DNA from: Ptiloglossa arizonensis
Lineage: Eukaryota; Arthropoda; Insecta; Hymenoptera; Colletidae
DNA length: 64,000 bases
Assembly: GCF_051014685.1 (NCBI RefSeq)
Contig: NC_135055.1
Span: 6,374,001 to 6,438,000 of the forward strand
Direction of reading: 5' to 3'
Positions 11,693 to 23,585 of the stretch are shown here, in pieces (the stretch's first letter is position 1; the number at the start of each line of letters is the position of its first letter). Position numbers and translations under genes: made by a program. The notes beneath the pieces are model-generated. The model worked only from the letters and a program-made list of their open reading frames with translations, made no database searches and was not told where the DNA came from.

Positions 11693-12745
11693 TTATACTA
11701 ATTTCTTTGCTTCGAAAAAACTTTTTAAATGTCTCATTTGCCACATACCCATGGTTAACAAGACAATAGATTGTGTAAGAGACCACCAGAATACACAACG
11801 GTGTGTACTTTCAGATGTTTGTCTAAACCGTTCTTCTCGATACTAAAAAAGGAGAAAAATAAGAGTTACAGTACAGTTAAAGTTTAAATAGAACAAGACA
11901 TTTTAAAATAATTACTCACCCTTTGATAATTTTGTTCTTTGGTTATTTGTTCTACTTGATCAATAAGTTGACGTATTCTTAATTGTAAATCTGAGAATTT
12001 TTCCTTTTGAGCTATGTTCGCATAATCAATGGCATGTTCACCCACTTGAATTTCCAAATGTACTCGCTAAATAATGAAACAATTATTAAAACATATTTAC
12101 AGCAGAAACAAATATTTTGGTTGCTCAAGGCCGTTTTCTTAACTAATAATCATATCAATAAAGAGATTGGAAGTAAAAGAAAGATAAACAATATGGTAAG
12201 AGCAATGATGCTGTAGCTTTGAATGGCTAAGGTATTTTACATTAACTGTACAAACTGTTATTTAACGTTACTAAAGATCATGTTTCCATACCAATTGGTT
12301 ACCACTGAACCAAGAAGTATTGTTAGAATGCAAGCAGATAACATGTTCGCCAGGTACGTGAGAGGTGAAAGAAATTCGTCCTTCTGAACTGTACATTCTG
12401 GAAAGAATTATTTTGTCATCTGGATCTCGAACCGACACGTGCATTCCCACACCAGGGTTGGTCAGCATGAATCCGCCGGTTCTCGGGTCATACAATTCGA
12501 CTTTGTAATTTACTACAAAATGAAAGATAAAATCGAAAGGTTTGACAGAACATACAGTTGAACCAAAATGAATGACGCGTTGTTTTCATTGACACATATA
12601 TTTCGTACGCACCTAAAACCGTCGTTTCATCTGGAATCTCTTCAATGAAACATTTTCTCTCCGTATTTTGGATGTGAAAATAAAGTCCTGTGCCATATTC
12701 AAGGATGCATAGAAAAACAAACAATATACTTCCGTACTTTAACAT
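11693..12745 (-). CDS. eca: p24 family cargo receptor, eclair / TMED4-TMED9 type
   Basis: Type I membrane protein of COPI/COPII vesicles that cycles between ER and Golgi. Four exons in phase: 12613-12745, 12292-12512, 11920-12066 and 11693-11842, giving 216 aa, close to the usual p24-alpha length. Signal peptide [24 protein letters not shown] domain about 21-125 with the two cysteines in ERKCFIEE and HVICLHSN and the motif [10 protein letters not shown]; coiled coil about 126-170 ([20 protein letters not shown]); transmembrane segment near [18 protein letters not shown]; cytosolic tail ending FFEAKKLV. The KKLV end with its FF motif gives coatomer binding and marks the alpha subfamily. Divergently paired with DDRGK1 across 192 bp. 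Confidence 0.93.
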
Positions 12746-12937
12746 GATTATCTATGCACGGTGCTGTTGTGACACAGCAAAACTTAAATTACGGGCCAAA
12801 TTCTCTAAGACCGTACACAGCACACGTCACCTTCGAAAACAATCAGTGAAATGCACGTTCGCGGCGCCACTGGGCATTATCGATATCACCTTTCTCGATA
12901 ATCGGCGGTTGAAGGCAATGTTAGAAAAATACAAAAA
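12746..12937. promoter_or_regulatory. Shared divergent promoter of eclair and DDRGK1
   Basis: Only 192 bp separate the two start codons, on opposite strands. A perfect palindromic TATCGATA at 12878-12885 matches the DRE core bound by DREF in insect housekeeping promoters, next to a GCGGCGCC block. No TATA box is visible. Both genes serve the ER/secretory membrane system, so co-expression from one control region is plausible (inference). Confidence 0.6.
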
Positions 12938-14094
12938 ATGGACGTCACTTTGTTAGCCTTTTTTGCCGTTATAATTATTATTTTGATTGTCATTTGTACG
13001 GTGATCTTAGGACGGAAATCTGGTACGTTCTTCACCTATATATTGTAATTCGTTTCATGTTACCTATAAAAAGGTGTTCTCTTCCTTACAACCAAATCCC
13101 TAACCTATAAGCCTCTTTTAAAACAGATGGTTTGACAATTCTAGTGAAGATATTTTTGATATTTTCTTAATTCTGACAGAAACATGCGTTACTTTTAGTT
13201 ACTTAAGTATTGTTGTATTAAGAATGTTTCATATTTAAAAAGACGTTAAATGTGTATTGTTACAACATATTTCTAGCTATAAAGAAGAAACAGGCTAGCG
13301 TACCAGAGAGATCTGCACAGAGCAGACCAGTGAGGAGAGCAGCTGGTCAAAGAAATGCTAGACATCGTATGTTAACAGGTGCAGGTGCTGTTAATCAGAC
13401 ACCTGCTCTTCAACCAGCAAATGAAAATGATGATGCATCTGGAAATGAAGGCAATGATGAAGCTGATGAGATACCGGATATATCTGACCATAAAATAGGT
13501 GCAAAGAAACGAGCAAAATTAGCAGCTAAAGCAGAAAAGAAGATACAAAGAGAAGCGGCTGAACGGGAAAGAGAAGAGCATAAGAAGCGGGAACAATTGC
13601 TCCAAGAACAAAGGGACAAAGAATATGAGAAGGAACGCGAAAAGGAATTGCAACAGGAGGAAGCAGAAAAAAAAGCAAGAGAGGAGAAGGAAAAGAAAGA
13701 GTACGAAGAGTATTTGAAAATGAAAGATGCATTTACTGTAGAGGACGAGGGTTACGATCAAAAGGAAACAGAAGAAGAAGAGAATTTATTGGAAGAATTT
13801 GTCGAATATATTAAAACAAGTAAAGTGGTAGTCCTCGAAGATCTAGCTGCACTCTTTGGCTTAAAGACTGCGAGCGTTGTGGAAAGAATTCAAGATCTAC
13901 AAACGAATGGAAATTTGACAGGTGTAATCGACGATCGAGGAAAATTTATTTATATCTCTCAACAGGAACTCGAGGATGTTGCAAAGTTTGTAAAACAGCG
14001 TGGCAGAGTCAGTATTACCGAATTGGCAGAAAATTCCAATCGTTTGATAAATCTGACTCCAGAAAACAAACATAGCATGGTGGAAGCTAGATAG
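12938..14094 (+). CDS. DDRGK1: DDRGK domain-containing protein 1 (UFMylation adaptor)
   Basis: ER-anchored partner of UFL1 in the UFM1 ligase complex, acting in ER homeostasis and ribosome quality control. Two exons, 12938-13022 and 13277-14094, join in phase to 300 aa. N-terminal signal anchor [20 protein letters not shown] (residues 5-24). Then a basic, disordered linker; [20 protein letters not shown]; a long charged coiled coil about 95-165 rich in Glu/Lys/Arg. C-terminal winged-helix/PCI-like region from about 185 ([20 protein letters not shown]) with the name-giving DDRGK at 247-251 followed by [16 protein letters not shown]. Length and order match the family. Start ATG sits in an AAAAAATGG context. 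An AATAAA at 14134-14139, 40 bp past the stop, is a likely poly(A) signal. Confidence 0.95.
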
Positions 14095-14133
14095 TTACAC
14101 ACGACTGTTGCAATTGTAAAAGAAATATACAAT

Positions 14134-14139
14134 AATAAA
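14134..14139 (+). terminator. Polyadenylation signal of DDRGK1
   Basis: Canonical AATAAA 40 bp downstream of the DDRGK1 stop codon; another lies near 14196. Choice between them is not visible from sequence. Confidence 0.5.
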
Positions 14140-14144
14140 TTTAG

Positions 14145-15805
14145 CTCTATTTCCATAATATAACACATTCATCCAGTACATATTTTAGTAAAGCATAAAT
14201 AAACACTTCATTGTAATATATAATTGTAAATATAGATTTCTTTAAATTAAAAAATCATTTACATCAAACTTTTCTCGTTCAATTAATTCTCTGAATGTTA
14301 CATAATATCACGGTAAACAATTTTTGCGTACAGTCACCATGTCTAGTCACTGCTATTTAACTGTTCAAATACATCAACAGGCATTTAATTACGAAAATAA
14401 ACATTATTTCTCAACAAACGGTCGTTTCGTCATCCAGGGCGCTGTGTAAAGATTTTGAAATAGTTCGCTTCATTCTCCGCTAGATAGTCACACCACTTCA
14501 CTGCCCTCTTGTGAAAGATTCGTACAAGAGAACTTAATAAATACTACTCTTACAAATCACCGATCTAAAGATTAAATTATAATTTATTACATATGTATAA
14601 CTGCATTTTGAGACTGAATACCAACACACGTAGCTAATACTTTGTCACTCTTACTTAAACAGCATATACTCAAACGTAACGAAATGAAACGAGACATACT
14701 TAATGAATAATCGTTCGTTCGTTCTATCGATATCTAATTACGATGGTTAAATAGCAAAAGAAAAAAGGGGTAGCTAAACTCGATGAATTTCTCCCCGATC
14801 AGCACGAATTCGTGTAATCGTTTGTACTCGAGGGCCCATAGCGTTAGCAAAAATGTGATCGGACGCAAAAACGTTTTGATGGAGGAGCTTCGTCTCTCCG
14901 GTACCCCCTTCGTCGGATTAAAATATTTGGGTTGTTGAAAGGCAACAACTTGATGACACAGGGGATCGGTGTTGCATCAGATTCTAGTTTGCCCGTTGAT
15001 TGCAAGCTATGCGGTTTATTTTTTATTTTCCTATGAATGCATAATTGATATCGTTGGGCACGGCATGGCACCAACGACGACTAATCTACATCGCGATGTC
15101 ACGCGGTGGTTGCGAATCGTCGATGAAAAAAATATATATAGTCGCTCGACCGAACTACCGTCCAGGTGTTCATCATCGGTCGCCTTAAAAAGATCGATGC
15201 GCCGTTGATTTACACCCGAGGCTTAGGCGTGGCCCTTAACGACCATTAGGTGTTCCATTCTTCACACTAAAGTTAGTTCAGGAGCCGCGAAGGCTCACCC
15301 GAAAATTTTCCTCCGACCGAGGACAAACACGCAGTTTGTTTCGGGCCGAATGATAATAGTTCTAGTCGCCTGGTCCCGATTGCCACAGACCGAAAGAATT
15401 ATAGTCCCGACGGGTATATACAACCTCTCTGAACGCACTCGTCGACTTTACACTTTTACTCGTCGAATTCCCGTTTTAACGTTACGTATCGTTGAATAAC
15501 ACGAAAATGAACAAATAGAAACCATCGGTACCGAAATAATTGAAAAGCATTACGTTTAACGATTTCTGCGAACGGATCGAGGAAAATTTTTTAAAGAAAC
15601 TTGCTCCGCGTGAATAACAAATCAAGTCGGTTAACAAATGTACATTATTAATGATCTTCGTTGACGTAAACGTGTTCCCAATAATTGCATGTGTATTCGT
15701 GGAAATTTTACAAAGATTTGTCCCTAAATCCTCGAGAGAATGTGAATACTGGTAACACATGTGACTCGGTCGTGATCAGCTTTCTCGTTACTGAATTTTC
15801 GTTAA
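14145..15805. other. Intergenic region with candidate TATA promoter at 15414
   Basis: No convincing coding exon. A GGGTATATACA element at about 15412-15421 followed by a CACTCGTCG start-like sequence about 30 bp later has the layout of a plus-strand TATA promoter; a second AATATATATAG lies near 15130. Either might serve the weak candidate exons at 15.8-17.9 kb. Confidence 0.25.
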
Positions 15806-16194
15806 AGAACTGCTTACCATCGATGGTGGAGTTTTGGTATTGGAGAAAATCGTACGATTTGTCGTGATCTCGAAGAAATCGAGATCGATCCCCACTCGAT
15901 ATGGTCAACGGCGAAGAAGGGGACACTGACAGACTATGTAAGAGCGACAGGATCGTCGCAGAACCTGCAGTCTTCCCGAAGGCATCGTGGCGACTTCAAT
16001 TTCCAAATTCCCTCTCTGACCAACCAATCGAGCCGAATCGTCGCCGGAGATTGGCTGAGAGACGTTTCAAACTACCTCGAGAATCAACGAGAACGTGGTG
16101 GTATTTCGCGCCGATCGAGAAGTACCTATGTGTCCATGAGGTGCAAAGTCTTAGACTGCCAAGGCAACTCCCCGACGTTCTTGCCCAGGGTCAG
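15806..16194 (+). other. Candidate coding exon of unknown gene
   Basis: About 390 bp stays open in one plus-strand frame (through DLEEIEIDPHSIW, GDFNFQIPSLTNQSSR, AGDWLRDVSNYLENQ, MRCKVLDCQGNSP) and ends exactly at a strong donor, GGTCAG|GTAAGT, where that frame would otherwise hit TAA. A second frame, with an ATG at 15901, is also open across the donor, so the reading frame is ambiguous. I do not recognise the protein. Two dibasic sites and two cysteines could suggest a secreted peptide precursor, but no signal peptide is visible. Confidence 0.25.
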
Positions 16195-16318
16195 GTAAGT
16201 GTAGAAACGCGAGGACAGATTCGCAATGGCGTTCAGGCCGCGCTCAGAATCCTATTAAAAGTATCGGTGTGCTTTTTGCTTGTCGTTCGAGTGGAATACT
16301 GCAGTACAGACGAATAAC

Positions 16319-16640
16319 ACATAGTTCACTCAATGTAAAAGTTTTTGGAAGAGAAAGAGTATCGAAGAAACTGTACTCGTTCAGACTACATATGCTACTA
16401 GTCGCTTCTGTACGTGACACGAAATCTCGGTGAATGACCTTTCTTGAAAACTCGGATCACTATAGAGTACACGCGAATGAGCACAGTTCATTTGATGTAA
16501 AAGTTTGAAAAATAGAAAGAGTATCGAAGGAACTGTACTCGTCAGACTATATGTTACTAGTCGCTTCTGTACGTGACACGAAATCTTGGTCAATGACCTT
16601 ACTTAAAAACTTTGATCACGCGTATGAATTCAGTTCGATG
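16319..16640. repeat. 162-bp direct tandem duplication
   Basis: Two adjacent copies at a 162-bp offset: the block around CTGTACTCGT (16371 and 16533), then the shared segment CTTCTGTACGTGACACGAAA and the flanking ACAGTTCA/GATGTAAAAG. Divergence is modest, so the duplication is fairly recent. Confidence 0.85.
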
Positions 16641-17170
16641 ATATTTTCGGTACAGCGTCGGGATATTATTAATAGCTCGTTTATTGCTACGATAAATTGA
16701 ACGAAAAAATTCGTTCACCGAGTTCGAAAGTGTACCAATCGGGACGTGAGGTTTCAATTTTATACGATGCTTAGTCCTTTACGAGGAAAATTTCACACGT
16801 TTACCGTTTTTACTCGTTTTCTTCTCTGTCCAGACTCGCTAAGAACCTCCGAACTCGGAAGGGGAGTCGACGTGGTAATTCTGCAAATCGCTTAGAATTT
16901 CTGGTTCTGGTTCACTTGCATCACGTGCCGTAGAGTGAGTACCACGATCGTGTAAAGGGAATTGTAGAGAAAAGAGGAGAGCAATCGTTGCTTCCAGGTG
17001 ATAAAAAAGAAGAAGTGTCTGATAGCATCGGAGACTAAATTTAAAGATCTGCTCGTAAAGAATTTGTTCGCCACTGGCGCGAGTCGGTTCCAATTGGTTT
17101 CAATCGGCGGCGGAAGGACAAAGGGAAGAAATACAAATAGAAAAGTCGAGGAGAGGCAGAAGGAATCAAA

Positions 17171-17929
17171 ATGGTGCACACCAATATCCACAACACCACG
17201 ACCAAGGGGCCCTACCTAGACGTCAGGTATTCAATAAATTCAACAATTTCTTCTATTTTATCTTCTAACCCTCTACTGCGGGAATTTTATTTCATCGCGA
17301 ATCAATTAATAAATTAAACGATAAGTGAAAAGAGTTACTGGATACACTCGTAAGAATGCATCGTTATTGTTATCAGTCCTCTGAATACATTAGAATGAAA
17401 GTACAGTGAAAGGATAGATGCTAAAAATAAAGAATGGAAAAAAGGAAGAGCGAGAGTTAGGTTAGGTTCATGATATACCAGTGTTGTAGATTGTGTCCGA
17501 GTGCTATAAAAAATATCTAACGCGACTACTTTGTAAATACGATAAAACAAAAAATTAGTTATTTTCCATCCGTTATATATTATTGAACGGATAATTAATA
17601 AAAAGATTGTGAAACGATTAGTAAAAAATTAATAGAAAGATTCCTCGAATTTTGTAAAATTTTCATGGTAAACTTTACAAAAATTGTTTTCACTTTGTTC
17701 GCGATTATATTGTGCAATAGTGGGTTAAGTTTCTTCAATTTTATTCGTTGAGAAAGATACGGTCGTAGTACGTTTCGTTTAATTTTTCCACAGGAAGACC
17801 AAAAATGGTCCCGTCTCGTCGGGAGATCAGCAATCCCAAGGAGGATCAACGAAAAAGAACGACAAGTATGGTGCCTGGGGTCCAATTTACAAGAACAAGC
17901 AACACTTTGTCGACATGCACATTTGCTGA
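17171..17929 (+). CDS. Possible two-exon small protein of unknown function
   Basis: An ATG in a good context (TCAAAATGG, preceded in frame by a stop) at 17171 opens 56 bp ending at GTCAG|GTATTC (17226). A good acceptor with a pyrimidine tract (TTTAATTTTTCCACAG) precedes 17794, and the phases match. Spliced, it gives 63 aa beginning MVHTNIHNTTTKGPYLDV, rich in Gly/Ser/Lys/Gln, containing DKYGAWGPIYKNK and ending at TGA 17929. No domain, signal peptide or membrane segment is seen. The candidate exon 15806-16194 ends in the same GTCAG phase and could use the same acceptor. Chance agreement cannot be excluded. Confidence 0.2.
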
Positions 17930-20900
17930 TGTCTCTTCAAAGGAAATGGATATCCGGCAATATCACGGTTTAATGGCACTTGGCGGATCGTTAAGAATTT
18001 CAAAGTAATCGCATATCTAGAATCCGTGATCTTTGCCCGATGTCACGTGGGAATGGAAAATTGAAATCAAAATGGCAAACGCGACCTAAATCGAACATTG
18101 AGAATTTTAAATATCCAGGAGAATAAAGTACCATTGCAATTAAAACGTGTCGATCGTCTCTCGAGTGCAGCGTTCATTTCATCGGTTTCGGTCCTCGGTT
18201 CATAATGTTTCACACGTGAAAGTTACGCCAATGTGTGATCGTAGATTATACGCAATCCTTGAACGAATCGCGCCGAATGTGCACATTCTTTTGATCGATA
18301 AATATTATATCTCACGGGATTCAATTCGTTAGAAATTTTCGAAGATGAGAACCTCGAAGAACTCTTATTGAAAAATAGCTTCATTTTGGTGGAATTTCTG
18401 GTAAAACGGAATGTTGTACTCGCCGAGTCACAAAAGTGAAAAAAGCAAGTCGTGGACTAGTTCCGGCGGATACGCGACCCAAGAAGGGACAAAGACAAAG
18501 AACTGGGAAAAAATAGTCTGTCAGCATGACTGGATGTCTCGGCAGAGACGTCGAATGCGACGTGTTCTTCGAGAAAAAATTATTGTACCATTAATGTCTC
18601 GGCTGGACAATCCCACGAACAAATTTTCCATACTTTTTTTTTTACACCTTGTGTATTTTCTTTCGCGTCTTTCGATAATGGTTCTCGATGCATTCCAGCA
18701 GAGGTTGCATTCTGTGTCCACTTTGAGTCACGTAGGCCCCCTGTGGAAAAAAGCGTTACTTTTGTCATTTTTTTTTTCTTTCTTTTCATGTAAATCTGAC
18801 TTATGTACGTTCCCATCTAGTGTCAACGAACGTGACACTCATAAATATTGAAATAAATATAAAAAAGAAGATATACCGCATTGTTAATATGTTTATCGAT
18901 TTCCGGTTGGCTTTCGAGTCGAATGAAGAAATTCGAAAAAAATTATTGACGAGCGAAAAATGCTAAGTTCGTTGAAATTTATGCAAGCGAGAGAGAAACC
19001 TGAAACAAAAAACTAAAACATAAATATAATATACTTCGTTATCGGTCCGAGCATAAAGAACTACATTGAAATATTATCGTCTTTCAACCCCGGCCGAGGA
19101 AAATAGTAGGGGAAAGCCCGTGGAGGGTGGTGGGGAAAGCGAACCGTGGAGAGGAGTAGAAAGAAAAAAAAAAAAAGCTCCTGGACAAACGAGAGCTTCT
19201 CGGCGTGGCTCGGGGGAGAACGAGTGCAACGTGGTGCAGTCGTTCAAAGCGCGTCGACTTGGTCGGTCCTCCTCTGAACGGAGGGTCGGGGGAGGAGCAT
19301 CGCTCGAAACACGAGTCCTCTCGGCTCGCGGTGCGCCTATAATAATTTATTTATTTATTTAATTTCCAATCGTACGACGGTGAAAATCTTCCGCTAGTCG
19401 TCGGGCATCGTTTGTATTTTTTTTTCACGCGTGAATCGTGTGCGTCGCCACCAAGAGCTGGACGAAGAAGAGGAGAAAGAAGGAAAAGTGTCGTTGGCTC
19501 CGTGGAACGCGAGATACTCCGAGAGTCGACGTCCCGACGCTGCTATTTCGAGGCTGAAACACACCGGTGAGCTTTTGTCCTGCGGTACCGCGGCGGCTGA
19601 GTCTCGTTTCGCTCGGGCGGATTTAAGGTGCATAACTCGCGAGCTTTCGTTTCTTTCGTTAGACGTACGGGTTCACCGTGGAAAAAAGGCCGGCCCGATG
19701 GCGATCCTTTTTTTCCCCGGGATTCCGAATCAACCGCGATCCTTGCATACCGGCGTTCCTATTCGCGGAGATCAAAATTCCACGTCCTTCGAACGAACCC
19801 CGTGAAACCTCTTAAGGGGTTCCCGAGATATCGAGGGAGGGTCACTTACCTCCCAGATATCCCCCATATTGGTTTCGAGCCCCCTCTATCTGGTACATCA
19901 ACTCGTTGCGGTCGAAAGACGAGTCCGAGTCGTCGATTAATTTTCTACGATTCTTATATGGTGCCTCGGTGAAATATGGAAAATAAAAACTATTACTATT
20001 TGTTTCGAAATAATTGTACGATTTGTAATATTTTTCATTTTTACACGAAACGTCGAGGTGTTCCGGGTTTCTTCTAATAAAAATGTTTCGAGTGGAATGG
20101 GTCACCGTTTGTTGAATTATTAAATTCGGTTGGTATGCGGAGGAATTTATCGAAGGTTATTTAAACTTTACAAGTACTGCGTGACACTGTAGAGTACCAT
20201 TGAGGAAATTTTGTGAACTTTAAGAATTTTTTTTTAATCGTTCCACGTTGTATGTGCACCGTTGCAATGCAAGTCATTTCGCTGACATCTTGTTTATCTC
20301 TGGTAACCTTAACCCAGTGTTCGTGCCGTATACAATTTCTACACTGATCGACCGTGGATACTTCCTTTCGGACAAGCAGGAGTCCATTGTGCACTGCTGT
20401 CGCGTAATATTCTTATTTTTGCGTCGAACGACTTATTAACAAAGTCGATATCGCGAATTCAATGTTTCGAATGGCAATGGTTTTGCAATCCATTCGATAT
20501 AAAAATACTTTATGATTATACAGGGTTGATTGAAGACAGTACGATCATGAAAAGAAGGCAAAAGAAAAATATAATTTTCATTTTATGTTTTTTTTTTAAT
20601 GATTTTCCAAGCATTGTTACACCTCGTATATCCTAAGATTTCGATTAACCCTGTTTGGTAATATTAGTAAAACGTAAACAATTTACCTCTCACATTATCT
20701 TGGATACTTGAACAAGTATCCCAATTAAGTTTATTAATACACTAATATCAATTATTTATCAAAATAGATTATCATTTTATATAAATTATAATTCACGTGC
20801 TTACCTTAATTAAACTTTCTATGTACATTTTCAATCAGCCTCGGACCTAGAACGAAACAAATTTCTTTTCCACAGTACATACAACACATCATGAAAATGT

Positions 20901-21785
20901 AGGCAAAGTGCCTTCAAACTACATTATTATACGATATTAGTTTAACGGTACCTGCATTTCCCAGAATTATTCTAATCACGCCTAAATTTGTTGTTCACCT
21001 ATTAAAATCTTCTCAATTAATTTGCAAAAAACACACACACAGTACATACAACTACATAGTAGATAAAAAAAGGGGAGTCTCGGTAAAATCTTGTAAACGC
21101 ACACTGCAGAGTGTGTAACAAATATATTTTTCACTTATATCGAGTAGTAAGGTAATTGCATAGTATCGAGTCTGGTTAGACATTGAAGTTGGTGTTAGAA
21201 ACGTGACGTCGAGCCACACTCGACACAGAAATGGTAACGGTGAAAAATTCCCTAGGAAAGGGGAATCTTGGCGCGGTCGAGGATCTATAATTTTTGTTCG
21301 TCGCGAGGCGCGATATCGAGTCCTCTAACCCCTCTCGCGGGGGTCGAGGGCCTCCGTGCTAGACCGGAAACGGAGCTTCCTCCGCGATGATCCCTTCGTT
21401 CGACGTGAAACAACGTCCCTTTGCTCGTCGAAGGGCGTTCGTCGCGTCTAAATCTCAACGTCTCCCTTCCTCCCTATCCCTGTCGATGGTAATGCTCGTT
21501 GCATCCGTAGGTGCTACGCCTTCGGGGCCGCTATTTTTGTCGGCGAGCAGCAGTTACCAGTAGGCACCCTCTTGCGACCAGCCGGAGATTCTACGCGCGC
21601 CGCGATCTCCCCTATGCGCGCGGACGCGTGCCCGTGCACGCTCGGCGACTCATTAGACCGCGTCCACGGGAAGAAAAATGATGAATGATCCGATAAGAAT
21701 ACTCGCGAGCCCCGTCCCGGATATCTGGGACAACGTTTCTCGAGGCTTTCTTGTTCCGGGGAACAGTTTCTTTTTCTCTCAGTTA
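17930..21785. other. Gene-poor region with a CpG-rich block and possible non-coding exon
   Basis: No recognisable coding exon. The block at about 19.07-19.57 kb is CpG- and purine-rich and ends at ACACCG|GTGAGC (19566), a good donor, so it may be a 5' untranslated exon of a plus-strand gene. The next plus-strand exon with an initiator ATG is at 28.87 kb (inference). From 20.4 to 21.1 kb the DNA is AT-rich; 21.2-21.66 kb is again CpG-rich. Confidence 0.3.
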
Positions 21786-23208
21786 CTATATTCTTCGATA
21801 AGATCTGTCGTTCGAGAAAACTTATCGAACGGTACTACATCGAACAGTATTGTTCAATAAGTTTTATCGAACTACGAAACTTGTCGAACAACAGTACTTA
21901 TCGAATAACAGTACTCACTTAACAGTACTGTTCGATGTAGTACTGGTCAATAAGTTTTATCGAACTATGAAACTTGTCGAACAACAGTACTTATCGAATA
22001 ACAGTACTCACTGAACAGTACTGTTCGATGTAGTACTGGACAATAAGTTTTATCGAACGACGAAATTTGTCGAACAACAGTACTTATCGAATAACAGTAC
22101 TCACTGAACAGTACTGTTCGATGTAGTACTGGACAATAAGTTTTATCGAACGACGAAATTTGTCGAACAACCTAGTACTTATCGAACAACAGTACTTATC
22201 GAATAACAGTACTCACTGAACAGTACTGTTCGATGTAGTACTGGTCAATAAGTTTTATCGAACGACGAAATTTGTCGAACAATCTAGTACTTATCGAACA
22301 ACAGTACTTATCGAATAACAGTACTCATTGAACAGTACTGTTCGATGTAGTACTGGTCAATAAGTTTTATCGAACGACGAAATTTGTCGAACAACCTAGT
22401 ACTTATCGAACAACAGTACTTATCGAACAACAGTACTTATCGAATAACAGTACTCATTGAACAGTACTGTTCGATGTAGTACTGGTCAATAAGTTTTATC
22501 GAACGACGAAATTTGTCGAACAATCTAGTACTTATCGAACAACAGTACTTATCGAATAACAGTACTCATTGAACAGTACTTTTCGATGTAGTACTGGTCA
22601 ATAAGTTTTATCGAACGACGAAATTTGTTGAACAACCTAGTACTTATCGAACAACAGTACTTATCGAATAACAGTACTCATTGAACAGTACTTTTCGATG
22701 TAGTACTGGTCAATAAGTTTTATCGAACGACGAAATTTGTCGAACAACCTAGTACTTATCGAACAACAGTACTTATCGAACAACAGTACTTATCGAATAA
22801 CAGTACTCATTGAACAGTACTGTTCGATGTAGTACTGGTCAATAAGTTTTATCGAACGACGAAATTTGTCGAACAATCTAGTACTTATCGAACAACAGTA
22901 CTTATCGAATAACAGTACTCATTGAACAGTACTTTTCGATGTAGTACTGGTCAATAAGTTTTATCGAACGACGAAATTTGTTGAACAACCTAGTACTTAT
23001 CGAACAACAGTACTTATCGAATAACAGTACTCATTGAACAGTACTTTTCGATGTAGTACTGGTCAATAAGTTTTATCGAACGACGAAATTTGTTGAACAA
23101 CCTAGTACTTAACGAATAACAGTATTTATTGAACAGTACTGTTCGATGTGGTACTGGTAAATAAGTTTTATCGAACGACAAAACTTATCGAACAACCTAT
23201 TATAGTCA
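21786..23208. repeat. Complex satellite array built from mariner-like terminal-repeat motifs
   Basis: About twelve units marked by GATGTAGTACTGG at 21934, 22028, 22120, 22232, 22344, 22475, 22585, 22697, 22826, 22938, 23050 and (variant) 23144. Spacings fall into classes of about 93, 112 and 130 bp, differing by a module of about 19 bp (CTTATCGAACAACAGTACT) present once, twice or three times. Most units carry the perfect palindrome GAACAGTACTGTTC; some have a G to T change that breaks it. The unit contains oppositely oriented GGTTGTTCGA-AAGTTT ends like those of the short elements at 23.47 and 50.3 kb. Confidence 0.9.
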
Positions 23209-23416
23209 CTCGAATAAGTTCTCGTTTCCTTAACGCGAAATGGAGGATTCTACAATTCAAAGTCTTAATTATAACATTTTTTAACCAACCCAGAGAATGA
23301 TAGAGAGAGAAAGATTTACAAAATTTACTTTAAAAGTAAATTTCTCAGTAGATTACTACATATAACGAAAAGTAAAAGCTGTCGATTGTTAACAAATTTG
23401 ATGATATATACATATC

Positions 23417-23417
<1 letters not shown>

Positions 23418-23466
<49 letters not shown>
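23418..23466. repeat. (TATATG)n microsatellite
   Basis: About eight perfect hexamer copies directly before the solitary TIR unit. Confidence 0.9.
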
Positions 23467-23585
23467 CTAGGTTGTCGATAAAACTTATTGAACAGTACTG
23501 TTCAATGTGGTACTGTCCAATAGATTTTATCGAACGATAAAATAAGTTTTATTGAACAACAAGTTTTATCGAACAACCTATTATG
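23467..23585. mobile_element. Solitary short TIR element related to the adjacent satellite
   Basis: About 118 bp bounded by TAGGTTGTCGATAAAACTT and AAGTTTTATCGAACAACCTA, which are inverted copies with TA at both ends, as in mariner-type target duplications. It contains the satellite's GAACAGTACTGTTC-type core and sits between TATATG and TATG repeats, as if inserted in a TA-rich microsatellite. Confidence 0.65.

Noticed and set aside
15074..15230. Possible tRNA or structured RNA near ACGACGACTAATC
   Set aside because: No A-box/B-box pair or cloverleaf could be assembled by eye.
22000..22400. GAACAGTACTGTTC as a steroid-receptor (GRE-type) element
   Set aside because: Spacing between the GAACA and TGTTC halves is four bases where three are required, and the palindrome belongs to a satellite unit.
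21786..23208. CRISPR-like array
   Set aside because: Repeats are long and contiguous with no unique spacers, in a eukaryotic genome.
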